Source: Dendrosporobacter quercicolus
GTDB taxonomy: Bacteria > Bacillota > Negativicutes > DSM-1736 > Dendrosporobacteraceae
DNA: 64,000 nt
Direction: 5' to 3'
Assembly (NCBI RefSeq): GCF_900104455.1
Contig: NZ_FNHB01000010.1
Span: 1-64,000 of the forward strand
In this document: positions 28,201 to 35,961 of the stretch, in pieces
Position numbering within the stretch: the first letter of the stretch is position 1
Layout of the letters: each line of letters starts with the position of its first letter
Notes under the pieces: generated by a model
The model's database searches: none
Told to the model about the DNA's origin: nothing
What the model saw: only the letters and a program-made list of their open reading frames with translations
Position numbers and translations under genes: made by a program

Positions 28201-28288
28201 CGGACTATTTGGGGCAACCATTTTGACGCTCTTAGTTCTGCCGGCAATGTATGCCGCCTGGTTCAAGGCCGAACCGACGGAAGAATAA
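25235..28288 (+). CDS. RND efflux permease, second system
   Basis: 1017 aa AcrB-like proton antiporter. N-terminus WALNHKQLVYYFIFIIFIGGIFSYQKLGRMEDPDFTIR marks a different branch from the first pump. The TM4 aspartates are in GLLVDDAIIAIEMM (~residue 405). At the TM10 lysine position there is arginine (GIIMRNSVILIDQ), as I recall for part of this subfamily. Two periplasmic loops are present. It completes the TetR-adaptor-permease operon. Substrates unknown. Ends 23 nt before the converging corA. Confidence 0.92.
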   Translation: MKPFNLTEWALNHKQLVYYFIFIIFIGGIFSYQKLGRMEDPDFTIRQMIVSVNWPGASARQVEEQVTDKIEKKLQDTPGLDYVKSFSKPGQSIIYVVLKDDAVTESQIRPTWLEVRNMVNDIKATLPQGVDGPYFNDRFDDVFGSIYALTGDGYSYEDLRAKAENIRRIMLGVPSIKKVDLVGVQPERIYIEIETIKLAQLGLTPSAITNAVQAQNAMTASGMVDTISDNVYLRVTGMFENINDLKNVPIRAGTNTFRLGDIARIERSYADPPEPKMYYNGQPAVGLAVSMEKGGNILTLGQNLDQTISQLKQDLPLGLQLDSVANQPKVVKESINEFVKSLSEAIIIVLAISFISLGIRSGIVVALCIPLVITGVFICMNLLGIDLHKVSLGALIISLGLLVDDAIIAIEMMTVKLEQGWDRFAAACYAYTSTAFPMLTGTLITCAGFIPVGFSKGSASEFIGSMFSVIFIALLISWLVSVLVTPLLGYKLLKTQPAAPSGHDIYDSKFYRLFRKVLSYCLHHRKLVIGITIATFLGSIFLLQFVKQEFFPASDRPEFIVDLRLAEGSSLQATEQESARFAQTLAGNPNIVNYTYYIGQSAPRFILTAEPTLPSNNFAQFVIVTKDVAARNELMADIRELLAVDFPTVRSNLRVLQTGPNSPYPVMLRVSGYEHDKVREIAGQVRDILSENPDLKDINLDWNEKNKVMHLEIDQDKARMLGIDSQTLSSSLQAMLSGSTISQFREQDRTVNIMFRVDVQNRNDLSKIKDLNIHLANGTYVPLDQIAKISYGAEEGLIWRRDLKPTITVQANTREGVLGNNATTAAYASLSELRTSLPAGYDIVVGGPKEMSQKATRWLMQPVPAMIILIVTLLMLQLQSISKTILTLLTAPLGIIGVSVGLLLTGRPLGFVVELGILALSGIIMRNSVILIDQIDQHLKAGEPLWDAIINATIARFRPIMLTAAAAILGMLPLVSSIFWGPMAISIAAGLFGATILTLLVLPAMYAAWFKAEPTEE

Positions 28289-28310
28289 TACTATGACCGA
28301 AATGGGGCTA

Positions 28311-29372
28311 TTATAGCCAGCTGCGCCTGCGAAAAAAACTTAATAAAAATGCGGCTACGCCGATCATCAGCCCCAATACCGCCGGATAACCCCAGGCAAA
28401 GCTTAATTCTGGCATATAGTGGAAATTCATGCCATATACGCCGGCAATAAAATTAAGCGGTATAAAAATGGTCGATATAATGGTCAGTACTTTCATAACT
28501 TCACCCAGCCGGTTATTGACACTGGATAAATAAATATCAAGTAAGCCGGAAACCATATCCCGGTACATTTCAATGGTATCAATTACCTGAATTGTGTGGT
28601 CATAGATATCGCGAATGTAAATGCGGGTTTCATCGCTGAAAACCGTTGAATCGCCCCGCTGAACTGCGTTAATTACCTCCCTGAGCGGCCATACCGACTT
28701 TCGCAAAAACAGCAATTCGGTTTTCAGATTATGAATGTTCTGCACCAGCGTCGAGTCCGAGGTTAAAATTACCCGATCCTCCAGCTCTTCGATCTGGTTT
28801 CCGAAAAACTCCAGCACAGTATAGTAATTATCAGTGATCGCATCTAACAGCAGATAAGCCAAATAATCGGCCCTGATATTGCGCAGCCTGCCTTGGGTAC
28901 TACAAATACGGTTTTTAACTGCGTCAAAAATTCCGCTGTTTACTTCCTGAAAAGAAATAATATAGTTTTCGCCAACAATCAGACTAATCTGTTGAATGTC
29001 GACACTATGGCCATCATCGGCCGGCGCGAGCGTCTTTAACACCAAATAGGAATACTCGCCATGATCTTCAAACTTTGGCCGCTGGTTGGTATTGACAATA
29101 TCCTCCTGCACCAGTGGATGGATGCCAAAAAACGCGCCCAGCTGGGCTACAACCTGTACGTCATGAATCCCATTGACATTAATCCAGTTTACCGGCAGCT
29201 TTAAACCATGTCCAATGAATTCGGCAACCCCGGCAAATTTAGTTTCACAGACCTGTCCTTTATCGTATTCAATCAAGGACATTGTCGTCTTTTCCTTCCG
29301 GGTCTCGCCAATATACAGTAAGGTTCCCGGCATCATTCCCTGCTTTTGCAATATTCCCCTTAATCTTCTCAT
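28311..29372 (-). CDS. corA: CorA family Mg2+/divalent metal transporter
   Basis: 353 aa from the ATG at 29372, which has GGAGGG upstream; the frame extends 28 codons further but without a ribosome site. A large N-terminal cytosolic domain is followed by the long helix (~220-290) and two C-terminal membrane helices, with the selectivity motif YGMNF (~residue 320) between them. CorA pentamers import Mg2+, with Co2+ and Ni2+ as minor substrates. Monocistronic and divergent from the YkuD gene, its 5' end lying 78 nt from the next start. Confidence 0.92.
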   Translation of the reverse strand: MRRLRGILQKQGMMPGTLLYIGETRKEKTTMSLIEYDKGQVCETKFAGVAEFIGHGLKLPVNWINVNGIHDVQVVAQLGAFFGIHPLVQEDIVNTNQRPKFEDHGEYSYLVLKTLAPADDGHSVDIQQISLIVGENYIISFQEVNSGIFDAVKNRICSTQGRLRNIRADYLAYLLLDAITDNYYTVLEFFGNQIEELEDRVILTSDSTLVQNIHNLKTELLFLRKSVWPLREVINAVQRGDSTVFSDETRIYIRDIYDHTIQVIDTIEMYRDMVSGLLDIYLSSVNNRLGEVMKVLTIISTIFIPLNFIAGVYGMNFHYMPELSFAWGYPAVLGLMIGVAAFLLSFFRRRSWL

Positions 29373-29449
29373 AACATCCCTCCAGAAAGGTCCTGCTTCC
29401 ATTTGTGGCACTTTTCCCGCTGCTGAATATAGTATGGTGAGGTGATAAG

Positions 29450-29785
29450 ATGGCATACTATATCGTAATAGCGCTTAGCCAAAGACGCTTAACACTTTTT
29501 AATAACGGTAAGCCGGTTAGAGCATACCCGGTTGGTGTTGGCAAACAGTTATCACCTACACCGACGGGAAGATACCAGATTGTTAATAAACGACCGCATC
29601 CCGGCGGCGCTTTCGGCGCAATGTGGCTCGGACTGAACCTGCCGCACTATGGCATCCACGGTACCAACAATCCTTCATCCATCGGCGGCTTTGTATCAAA
29701 AGGCTGTATCCGCATGTATAATCATGATGTTACCCAGTTGGCAGGGCTGGTTTCTATTGGTACAATGGTGTACATTACCGCATAA
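29450..29785 (+). CDS. L,D-transpeptidase, minimal YkuD domain
   Basis: 111 aa, essentially one YkuD catalytic domain. The active-site block is HGTNNPSSIGGFVSKGCIRMYNHDV (~residues 68-92), with the catalytic histidine and the Cys of SKGCIR. These enzymes form 3-3 cross-links or attach proteins to peptidoglycan, and in spore formers act on the spore wall. There is no signal peptide or LysM domain, unlike most family members, so export is unexplained; it may act within the forespore or mother-cell side. ATG at 29450 follows GAGGTGATAAG. Confidence 0.88.
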   Translation: MAYYIVIALSQRRLTLFNNGKPVRAYPVGVGKQLSPTPTGRYQIVNKRPHPGGAFGAMWLGLNLPHYGIHGTNNPSSIGGFVSKGCIRMYNHDVTQLAGLVSIGTMVYITA

Positions 29786-29942
29786 AACTGAGGTATTGTT
29801 AGAATCGCTGCACTTATACCGGTGCTGCGTTTCTTTTTGTCAATTATCAAAATATTATTATATTGTAAAACAGGCAGGGGCATAAATACACTTAGCGAAT
29901 TAATATCTTAATATAACAAGCGAACTGAGGAGGAGGAATACA

Positions 29943-32654
29943 TTGCGGCACGATTGGTTTAACTTACCCCCCGGCCAGGTGGTCCAGGAACTCAAATCAG
30001 ACCAGACTGCCGGTCTGTCGACGCAGCAGGCTGCGGAACAGCTAAATTCGCATGGCTATAACGAACTCCAGGAAAAAGCGCGCGAAAGTCTTTTCAGTAA
30101 GCTGATTGGTCAGTTCAAGGATTTTCTCGTCCTGATCCTGATTGTTGCCAGCCTGGTCTCAGCTTTTTTGGGAGAAATTGTTGATTCAGTAGCTATTCTG
30201 GTCATTGTCATACTGAATGCTGTTTTAGGCATCGTTCAGGAAAGTAAAGCTGAAAAAGCGCTGGCCGCCTTAAAACAAATGAGCGCGCCTAACAGCAAAG
30301 TAATCCGGGACGGTAAAACGATCAGCATCCCGGCCAGGGACCTGGTGCCAGGCGATCTTGTACTGGTCGAAGCCGGCGACCGCATACCGGCCGACCTGCG
30401 CATACTGGAAACATTCAGCCTCAAAGTCGAAGAAGCTTCCTTAACCGGGGAATCGGTACCGGTAGAAAAATCATCGCTGCCCCTCAATGGAGATGTAGCC
30501 CTGGCGGACCGCACAAATATGGCCTTTATGAGTACTTTGGTCACTTACGGCCGGGCTAAAGGCATAGTGGTCGCAACAGCGATGCAGACCGAAATCGGCA
30601 AAATAGCCAATCTTCTGCAAACCGGTGAAAAAGAAATTACACCCCTGCAAAGAAAGCTGGGGGAATTTAGCAAGACCCTGGGAGTTGCCTGTCTTGGCGT
30701 ATGTACGCTGGTGTTCTTTCTGGGCATTTACAATGCCTTCAAGGCCGCCGGAAGCATTTCCGGGCCGGATGTGCAACTCATGTTAATGACGGCAATCAGT
30801 CTGGCCGTAGCTGCCATCCCCGAAGGGCTGCCGGCTGTCGTCACGATCGTACTCGCCCTAGGAATGCAGCGTATGGCCCGTAAAAACAGTATTGTCCGCA
30901 AACTCCATGCAGTAGAAACCTTAGGCAGTATAACGGTAATTTGTTCCGATAAGACAGGGACGCTGACCCAAAATCAGATGACAGTTACCAAAGCATATGC
31001 CAATGGTAAAGTATATGATTTAAGTGGGGAAGGCTATGACCCAAGCGGTGAGATACGCCTCAATAGCCACCAAGCCGAGCTGGGCAGGGAACAGGACCTT
31101 GCGTTATTGCTGCAAGGCATCGCCTTATGTAATGACGCCAAACTGACCCGTCATTCCGACACCAATGCCTGGGGTATTATTGGCGACCCGACCGAAGGGG
31201 CCTTACTTACAGCCGCCGCAAAAGCCGGCATTACCCAGGAAGGCATTACACTCCAGTTTCCCCGGGTAAAAGAATTGCCGTTTGATTCCGGCCGTAAAAT
31301 GATGACGACAATTCATTCCTTTGGTCAGGACTATCTGGCCTTTACCAAAGGAGCCCCTGATATTTTAATTAGCCGCTGCACCAAAATTATGGCTGAAAAC
31401 CAGATCAGGCCCCTTGATGCCGAAATGATCAGCCAACTGCAGCAAATCAACCATGATTTGGCCGGGCAGGCCTTGCGGGTTTTGGCGGTGGCCTGTCGTC
31501 AATATGCACAGCTGCCTGTTTCTACTGATTCTGAGCAGCTTGAAAACGACTTAGTGCTCATTGGCCTGGTCGGTATGATCGATCCGCCGCGCAGTGAAGC
31601 CCGGGAGGCGGTAAAAGTTTGCGTAAATGCGGGAATACGGCCGATTATGATTACCGGCGACCATCAGGATACCGCCCAGGCCATTGCTCTGGATCTTGGA
31701 ATTATCACCGACAAAAACCAATCAATGACCGGCAAACAGCTTGATCAGCTATCTAAACCGGAGCTGTCTGAGGCAGTCAAACATACCAGCGTTTTTGCCA
31801 GAGTATCACCGGAAAACAAAGTGGCCATTGTCGAGGCCCTCAAAGCCAATAATCAAATTGTTGCAATGACCGGCGACGGCATAAATGATGCGCCGGCTTT
31901 AAAAAAGGCCGATATTGGCGTAGCAATGGGGATAACCGGTACAGACGTAACCAAAGAAACAGCCGATATGGTGGTCACCGACGATAATTTCGCCACCATT
32001 GTGTCCGCCGTAGAAGAAGGACGCACCATTTTTGCCAATATCCGCAAATTTATTGCCTTTTTGTTATCCTGCAATCTCTCGGAGGTATTGGTTATTTTCA
32101 TTGCCATGCTGTTGGGCTGGCCAATTCCCTTGCTGCCAATCCAGCTGCTGTGGGTAAATCTGGTAACCGATGCCTTCCCGGCGCTGGCGCTCGGCATGGA
32201 GAAAAAAGAATCCGATATCATGAAACTGCCGCCCCGCGATCCTTCGGAGCCCATTGTCAATAAACCCTCGCTCTTCATGATTGGACTGCAAAGCCTGGCA
32301 ATCACCGTGGTAGTATTGGGCGCCTTCGCTTACGGTTACTTCAGTCACAATGATGATATAAGCACAGCGCGGACCTTCGCTTTTATTACCTTGGTCAATA
32401 GTCAGCTGCTTTGCGCGTATGCCGCCCGCTCGGCTCATTTTTCAGTATTTAAGGCCGGACTGTTTAGCAATAAATATATGAACATGGCGGTTGCTTTTTC
32501 TTTCCTGCTGATGCTCATCGCCATCGGACCGCTCGAAGCCATCTTCAAAACCCAGCCTTTGTCAGTCCAGGACTGGCTGATCATTGCAGGATTATCCCCG
32601 CTGCCCTTCCTGGTTGCCGAAATAGGCAAGTTAATTTACTTCAAACAAAAATAA
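29943..32654 (+). CDS. Calcium-type P-type ATPase (P2A)
   Basis: 903 aa, SERCA-like cation pump with 10 TM helices. Motifs in order: actuator LTGES (~residue 165), TM4 site PEGLP (~298), phosphorylation DKTGT (~336), nucleotide-site KGAPD (~470) and hinge MTGDGINDAPALKKADIG (~640). TM6 has NLVTD (~735), as in Ca2+ site residues of SERCA and PacL. Ca2+ export is the likely role; Mn2+ is possible. The start is TTG at 29943 with GGAGGAGGA 7 nt upstream. Monocistronic with a strong terminator. Confidence 0.93.
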   Translation: MRHDWFNLPPGQVVQELKSDQTAGLSTQQAAEQLNSHGYNELQEKARESLFSKLIGQFKDFLVLILIVASLVSAFLGEIVDSVAILVIVILNAVLGIVQESKAEKALAALKQMSAPNSKVIRDGKTISIPARDLVPGDLVLVEAGDRIPADLRILETFSLKVEEASLTGESVPVEKSSLPLNGDVALADRTNMAFMSTLVTYGRAKGIVVATAMQTEIGKIANLLQTGEKEITPLQRKLGEFSKTLGVACLGVCTLVFFLGIYNAFKAAGSISGPDVQLMLMTAISLAVAAIPEGLPAVVTIVLALGMQRMARKNSIVRKLHAVETLGSITVICSDKTGTLTQNQMTVTKAYANGKVYDLSGEGYDPSGEIRLNSHQAELGREQDLALLLQGIALCNDAKLTRHSDTNAWGIIGDPTEGALLTAAAKAGITQEGITLQFPRVKELPFDSGRKMMTTIHSFGQDYLAFTKGAPDILISRCTKIMAENQIRPLDAEMISQLQQINHDLAGQALRVLAVACRQYAQLPVSTDSEQLENDLVLIGLVGMIDPPRSEAREAVKVCVNAGIRPIMITGDHQDTAQAIALDLGIITDKNQSMTGKQLDQLSKPELSEAVKHTSVFARVSPENKVAIVEALKANNQIVAMTGDGINDAPALKKADIGVAMGITGTDVTKETADMVVTDDNFATIVSAVEEGRTIFANIRKFIAFLLSCNLSEVLVIFIAMLLGWPIPLLPIQLLWVNLVTDAFPALALGMEKKESDIMKLPPRDPSEPIVNKPSLFMIGLQSLAITVVVLGAFAYGYFSHNDDISTARTFAFITLVNSQLLCAYAARSAHFSVFKAGLFSNKYMNMAVAFSFLLMLIAIGPLEAIFKTQPLSVQDWLIIAGLSPLPFLVAEIGKLIYFKQK

Positions 32655-32656
32655 CG

Positions 32657-32691
32657 AAAAAAACGAGTCTGATTTACAGGCTCGTTTTTTT
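32657..32691 (+). terminator. P-type ATPase terminator
   Basis: AAAAAACGAG / CTCGTTTTTT stem with T-run starting 3 nt after the stop codon. Confidence 0.9.
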
Positions 32692-32826
32692 ATGCGTTTA
32701 TTCGTATAACAGCCCTATATATCTGCAAATTGTACGGTTTAGCAGGAAAGAAATTACCTTTATGGAATCAAATAATAGTAGAAATATTTCCCAGTGCTTG
32801 AAATTTATCGAAAAAGGTGAAAATTG

Positions 32827-34488
32827 ATGAATTTCCTTGAAACCTCATTACTTGCCACAATACTAGCGAGCCTTGCGGTAATATGTATTTATATATACTT
32901 GTTTTTACAATATAGACAGCTTTATCTTGCTTTATGGATAAGTGGATGGATTCTACACTTTGGACGTTTTGCCTTCTTCACAACTAACCTGCCAGAAATT
33001 GAATTTCCCCTTTTGGTTATATATCAACTTGCAACTATAGTTAGTTGTGTGCTTCTACTTAAAGCCACAAGTTTATTAACTGAAAGAAACTTAAATACCT
33101 CTTGGTATTTTTGGGCCGCTATCGCTACAATTTGTAGTGATAGCGCAGCTTATTTAAAATTGTCATTTCTGTTGGCATCATTACCCACTTGTATCTATAT
33201 TGGGCTACTATATTGTAAAACTGGACTTTTATTTATTAAACATCTTGAAATTCCTGGCATAGGGAAATACGTAACAGGTGTTGCATTCATAATATTAGGA
33301 ATACATGCAATTGATTTACCATTCCTAATAGAGATTGAGCGGATTGTTCCCTGGGGATTCTTAGTCGATGCTTTACTAAGATTCGTTATCGGTGTTGGTA
33401 CGTTAATTGTATTTTTTGAAAAAACCCGTAGTGATTTTCTCCTCAAAGATCAAGATTATCGTTTACTTGCAGAAAATGCATCAGATGTTATCTTTAGATG
33501 TAAAATTCGTCCTGTATTCGCTTTTGATTATATTAGCCCATCTGTTTTTAAATTAACAGGCTTTTATCCCAGGGAGTTTTATAAATCACCTAAACTTTTA
33601 CTATCTATTATTTATCCAAGTGATCGCCCTTTGTTAAAAATGTCCTTAAAATCCATTACTTCAATAAAGGGCAACCTCCTTACACTTCGCTTAATTAAAC
33701 CAAATCAGGAAATTGTCTGGGTGGAACAAAAATCAACACCAATATTTGACAATAAAAATACTTGTATAGGATTAGAAGGTATTGTACGTGATATTTCATC
33801 TCGTAAAATTATGGAGCAAGATTTGTCAAGATTAGATCGCCTGAATGCGATAGGACAAATGGCCGCAAGTGTGGCTCATGAAATAAGAAATCCAATGACT
33901 ACAGTTCGTGGCTACCTACAATTTTTCTCAAATAAACAGGAGTTTTCAAAATACAAATCACAATTCGGATTATTAATAGAAGAACTGGATAGGACTAATC
34001 TAATTATAAAAGAATATTTATCTTTAAGCCAACATAAAATAGTTGATTTTAATATTTCTCATCTAAATTCAATAATTGAATCTCTGTATCCTCTCGTTAA
34101 GGCCGATGCTAATGGGATGAATAAAGATATTAACTTGTGTTTAAACCCCATTCCAGAGCTTTACATAGACGAAAAAGAAATAAGGCAGCTTATACTTAAT
34201 TTAGTCCGCAATGGTCTTGAAGCAATGTCATCAGGAGGAATTATTACAATTTCAACCTTCCCTGAAGATGATAAAGTTGTTCTATCTATAAAAGATCAGG
34301 GAAATGGTATACCGCTGCACATATTAGAGAATATCGGCAAACCATTTGTATCAACAAAAGAAAATGGTACAGGCCTAGGTCTGGCAATATGTTATCGTAT
34401 TGCTGAACGCCATCAGGCAAAAATAGCAGTAAAATCAGATTCAACGGGAACAACGTTCTTAATTTATTTTCAATTAACGGCTAAATAA
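32827..34488 (+). CDS. Membrane PAS sensor histidine kinase
   Basis: 553 aa. About seven membrane helices (residues 1-205), a PAS domain (~212-330, ending in GLEGIVRDISSRK), then a HisKA domain with the phospho-accepting histidine in SVAHEIRNPMTTVRGYLQF (~residue 352). The ATPase has N box LILNLVRNGLEAM, DQGNGIP and TGLGLAIC. The H-box and layout are like sporulation kinases (KinB/KinE type). No response regulator is adjacent, as for orphan kinases feeding Spo0F. ATG at 32827 follows AAAGGTGA. Markedly AT-rich compared with the P-ATPase before it. It precedes the acyltransferase gene by 340 nt and may be unrelated to it. Confidence 0.88.
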   Translation: MNFLETSLLATILASLAVICIYIYLFLQYRQLYLALWISGWILHFGRFAFFTTNLPEIEFPLLVIYQLATIVSCVLLLKATSLLTERNLNTSWYFWAAIATICSDSAAYLKLSFLLASLPTCIYIGLLYCKTGLLFIKHLEIPGIGKYVTGVAFIILGIHAIDLPFLIEIERIVPWGFLVDALLRFVIGVGTLIVFFEKTRSDFLLKDQDYRLLAENASDVIFRCKIRPVFAFDYISPSVFKLTGFYPREFYKSPKLLLSIIYPSDRPLLKMSLKSITSIKGNLLTLRLIKPNQEIVWVEQKSTPIFDNKNTCIGLEGIVRDISSRKIMEQDLSRLDRLNAIGQMAASVAHEIRNPMTTVRGYLQFFSNKQEFSKYKSQFGLLIEELDRTNLIIKEYLSLSQHKIVDFNISHLNSIIESLYPLVKADANGMNKDINLCLNPIPELYIDEKEIRQLILNLVRNGLEAMSSGGIITISTFPEDDKVVLSIKDQGNGIPLHILENIGKPFVSTKENGTGLGLAICYRIAERHQAKIAVKSDSTGTTFLIYFQLTAK

Positions 34489-34589
34489 TAATAAATTGTA
34501 AAAAATCAGCAACCATTCACAGCAGCAGTGGATTGTCTCAATAGTTTTAGTTCTGTCAGAAGAAGGTCTGATTATTCTAGATTATGATC

Positions 34590-34637
34590 GAAACAGGGTG
34601 TCTTTAATGCTTTGGCATTTTTGAGACACCCTGTTTC
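34590..34637. terminator. GGGTGTC hairpin, copy 2 (terminator-like)
   Basis: Perfect 14-bp stem GAAACAGGGTGTCT / AGACACCCTGTTTC with a loop containing AATGC-TTTG-GCATT, followed by TTCTTATTG. It lies 100 nt after the kinase gene and probably ends its transcript. The rest of 34489-34828 holds only the short leader ORF listed next. Confidence 0.6.
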
Positions 34638-34762
34638 TTATTGTCAAGTATTTTCACCACTTAAACATTTATTCAACAATAAACTCCATTTTTAGACAAA
34701 ATTCTATAGGAACATCCTTCTTTTGCTGAGAATCAAATTGTTAAATGGAAGGAGGTGATCTA

Positions 34763-34783
34763 ATGATTATATACAGTTTTTAA
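34763..34783 (+). CDS. Six-residue leader ORF (MIIYSF)
   Basis: A canonical ribosome site GGAGGTGATCT stands before ATG, five codons and TAA, 45 nt upstream of the acyltransferase gene. Such a strong site on a 6-codon frame suggests a leader peptide or a ribosome standby site. No attenuator stem is obvious after it. Speculative as a gene. Confidence 0.3.
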   Translation: MIIYSF

Positions 34784-34828
34784 TTAATGGCTTTAGTTTT
34801 CCATGTTTAATTTTTAGGGGGAGTATTA

Positions 34829-35956
34829 ATGGAATTAAAACAAAAATCTGACAACCAAGATAACCCGATTAGGTTTCGTATTGCAAATTCAATAAGAGAA
34901 AAAAATGCCATATATCGTTTTCGCTACGATATTTTTGTCAACGAAATGTCCTCTTCTGCCCATTCGGCAGATCATAAAAACAAAAAAGTAATTGATGATC
35001 TCGACCAAAATAGTATTCTACTTTATGCATCAGTTGGTTCTGAAATAATAGCAACCGCAAGATTAACAATCTCTGAAACTGAGGATTTCCCAAGTTGGCT
35101 ATCAGAAATCTTTTGTTTCCCTAAATTCAAACAGATGCTCTATGATTATGAAAATAAAAAAATCGGATTAACAACCAAAATGGCTATATCACAAAAATAC
35201 CGCGGATCAACCCTTATGTACAGATTAATAGCTGAAATGTACAAAGTTTATAACGAGTTTCAAGTTCAACTCTCTTTTGGCGGAGGTAATCCACGACTAA
35301 TTCAACTTTATGAAAGAGTAGGCTGGCGCAGATATACAAAAAACTTCACAGAACCAGGCTATGGCCTACTTTTACCACTAGTTTTTATTCATGATGATGT
35401 GGCCCACTTAAAATCAGTGCACTCACCTTTATACCGCTTTTTCCCCAAAACACAGCAATCTGTACTAGCTTCACGGTTTAAGCTTGCTTTCCCAGAATCA
35501 TACAAGCATATTAACTCTCAATTTAAAGACTTGACCCAAAAGTATATTCAATCAATATTTAATAACGAGATTAAACATTTCCCTCCCTTAAACAATTTGA
35601 ATGAACAAGAACGTAACACATTAATACAGCTCGGAGCGATATTCCACTGCAACGAAGGTGACATCATTACTACTGTAGGGGAAATAAGCAATGAGCTGTA
35701 TTTTTTGCTTTCGGGTACTTTGTCTGCCACATCCGCATCGTGCTCCCATCTTCTCCAGCCAGGTCATTGCTTTGGCTGCGGAATCAATGGGCCAAAGCCC
35801 TATGAACAGCAAATTACGGCTGTTACCGAAGCTGACTTGCTAATCATCTCAAACCCTGTTTTTGCAAAATACAGCCATTTGCATCCTTTAGCAGCCAAAA
35901 AGCTATTACAAGCTTCATTAAGCTTACAGCTAATAGTCAATAATCAAGGGAGATGA
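34829..35956 (+). CDS. FeeM/LuxI-like acyltransferase fused to a cNMP-binding-type domain
   Basis: 375 aa. Residues ~10-195 are a GNAT fold like acyl-homoserine-lactone and N-acyl amino acid synthases: FRYDIFVNEM near residue 31, ATARLT (~74), the pantetheine-site region KMAISQKYRGSTLMYRLIAEMY (~112) and NPRLIQLYERVGWRRYTKNFTEPGYG (~155). Residues ~235-370 are a cyclic-nucleotide-binding (CRP/PKA) domain with EGDIITTVGEISNELYFLLSG. Its phosphate-binding cassette lacks the usual arginine (FGCGINGPKPYEQQITAV), so the ligand may not be cAMP. There is no HTH. GGGGGAG precedes the ATG; the gene overlaps the next cistron region. Product inferred: an N-acylated small molecule from acyl-ACP or acyl-CoA. 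Confidence 0.7.
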   Translation: MELKQKSDNQDNPIRFRIANSIREKNAIYRFRYDIFVNEMSSSAHSADHKNKKVIDDLDQNSILLYASVGSEIIATARLTISETEDFPSWLSEIFCFPKFKQMLYDYENKKIGLTTKMAISQKYRGSTLMYRLIAEMYKVYNEFQVQLSFGGGNPRLIQLYERVGWRRYTKNFTEPGYGLLLPLVFIHDDVAHLKSVHSPLYRFFPKTQQSVLASRFKLAFPESYKHINSQFKDLTQKYIQSIFNNEIKHFPPLNNLNEQERNTLIQLGAIFHCNEGDIITTVGEISNELYFLLSGTLSATSASCSHLLQPGHCFGCGINGPKPYEQQITAVTEADLLIISNPVFAKYSHLHPLAAKKLLQASLSLQLIVNNQGR

Positions 35957-35961
35957 TTACC

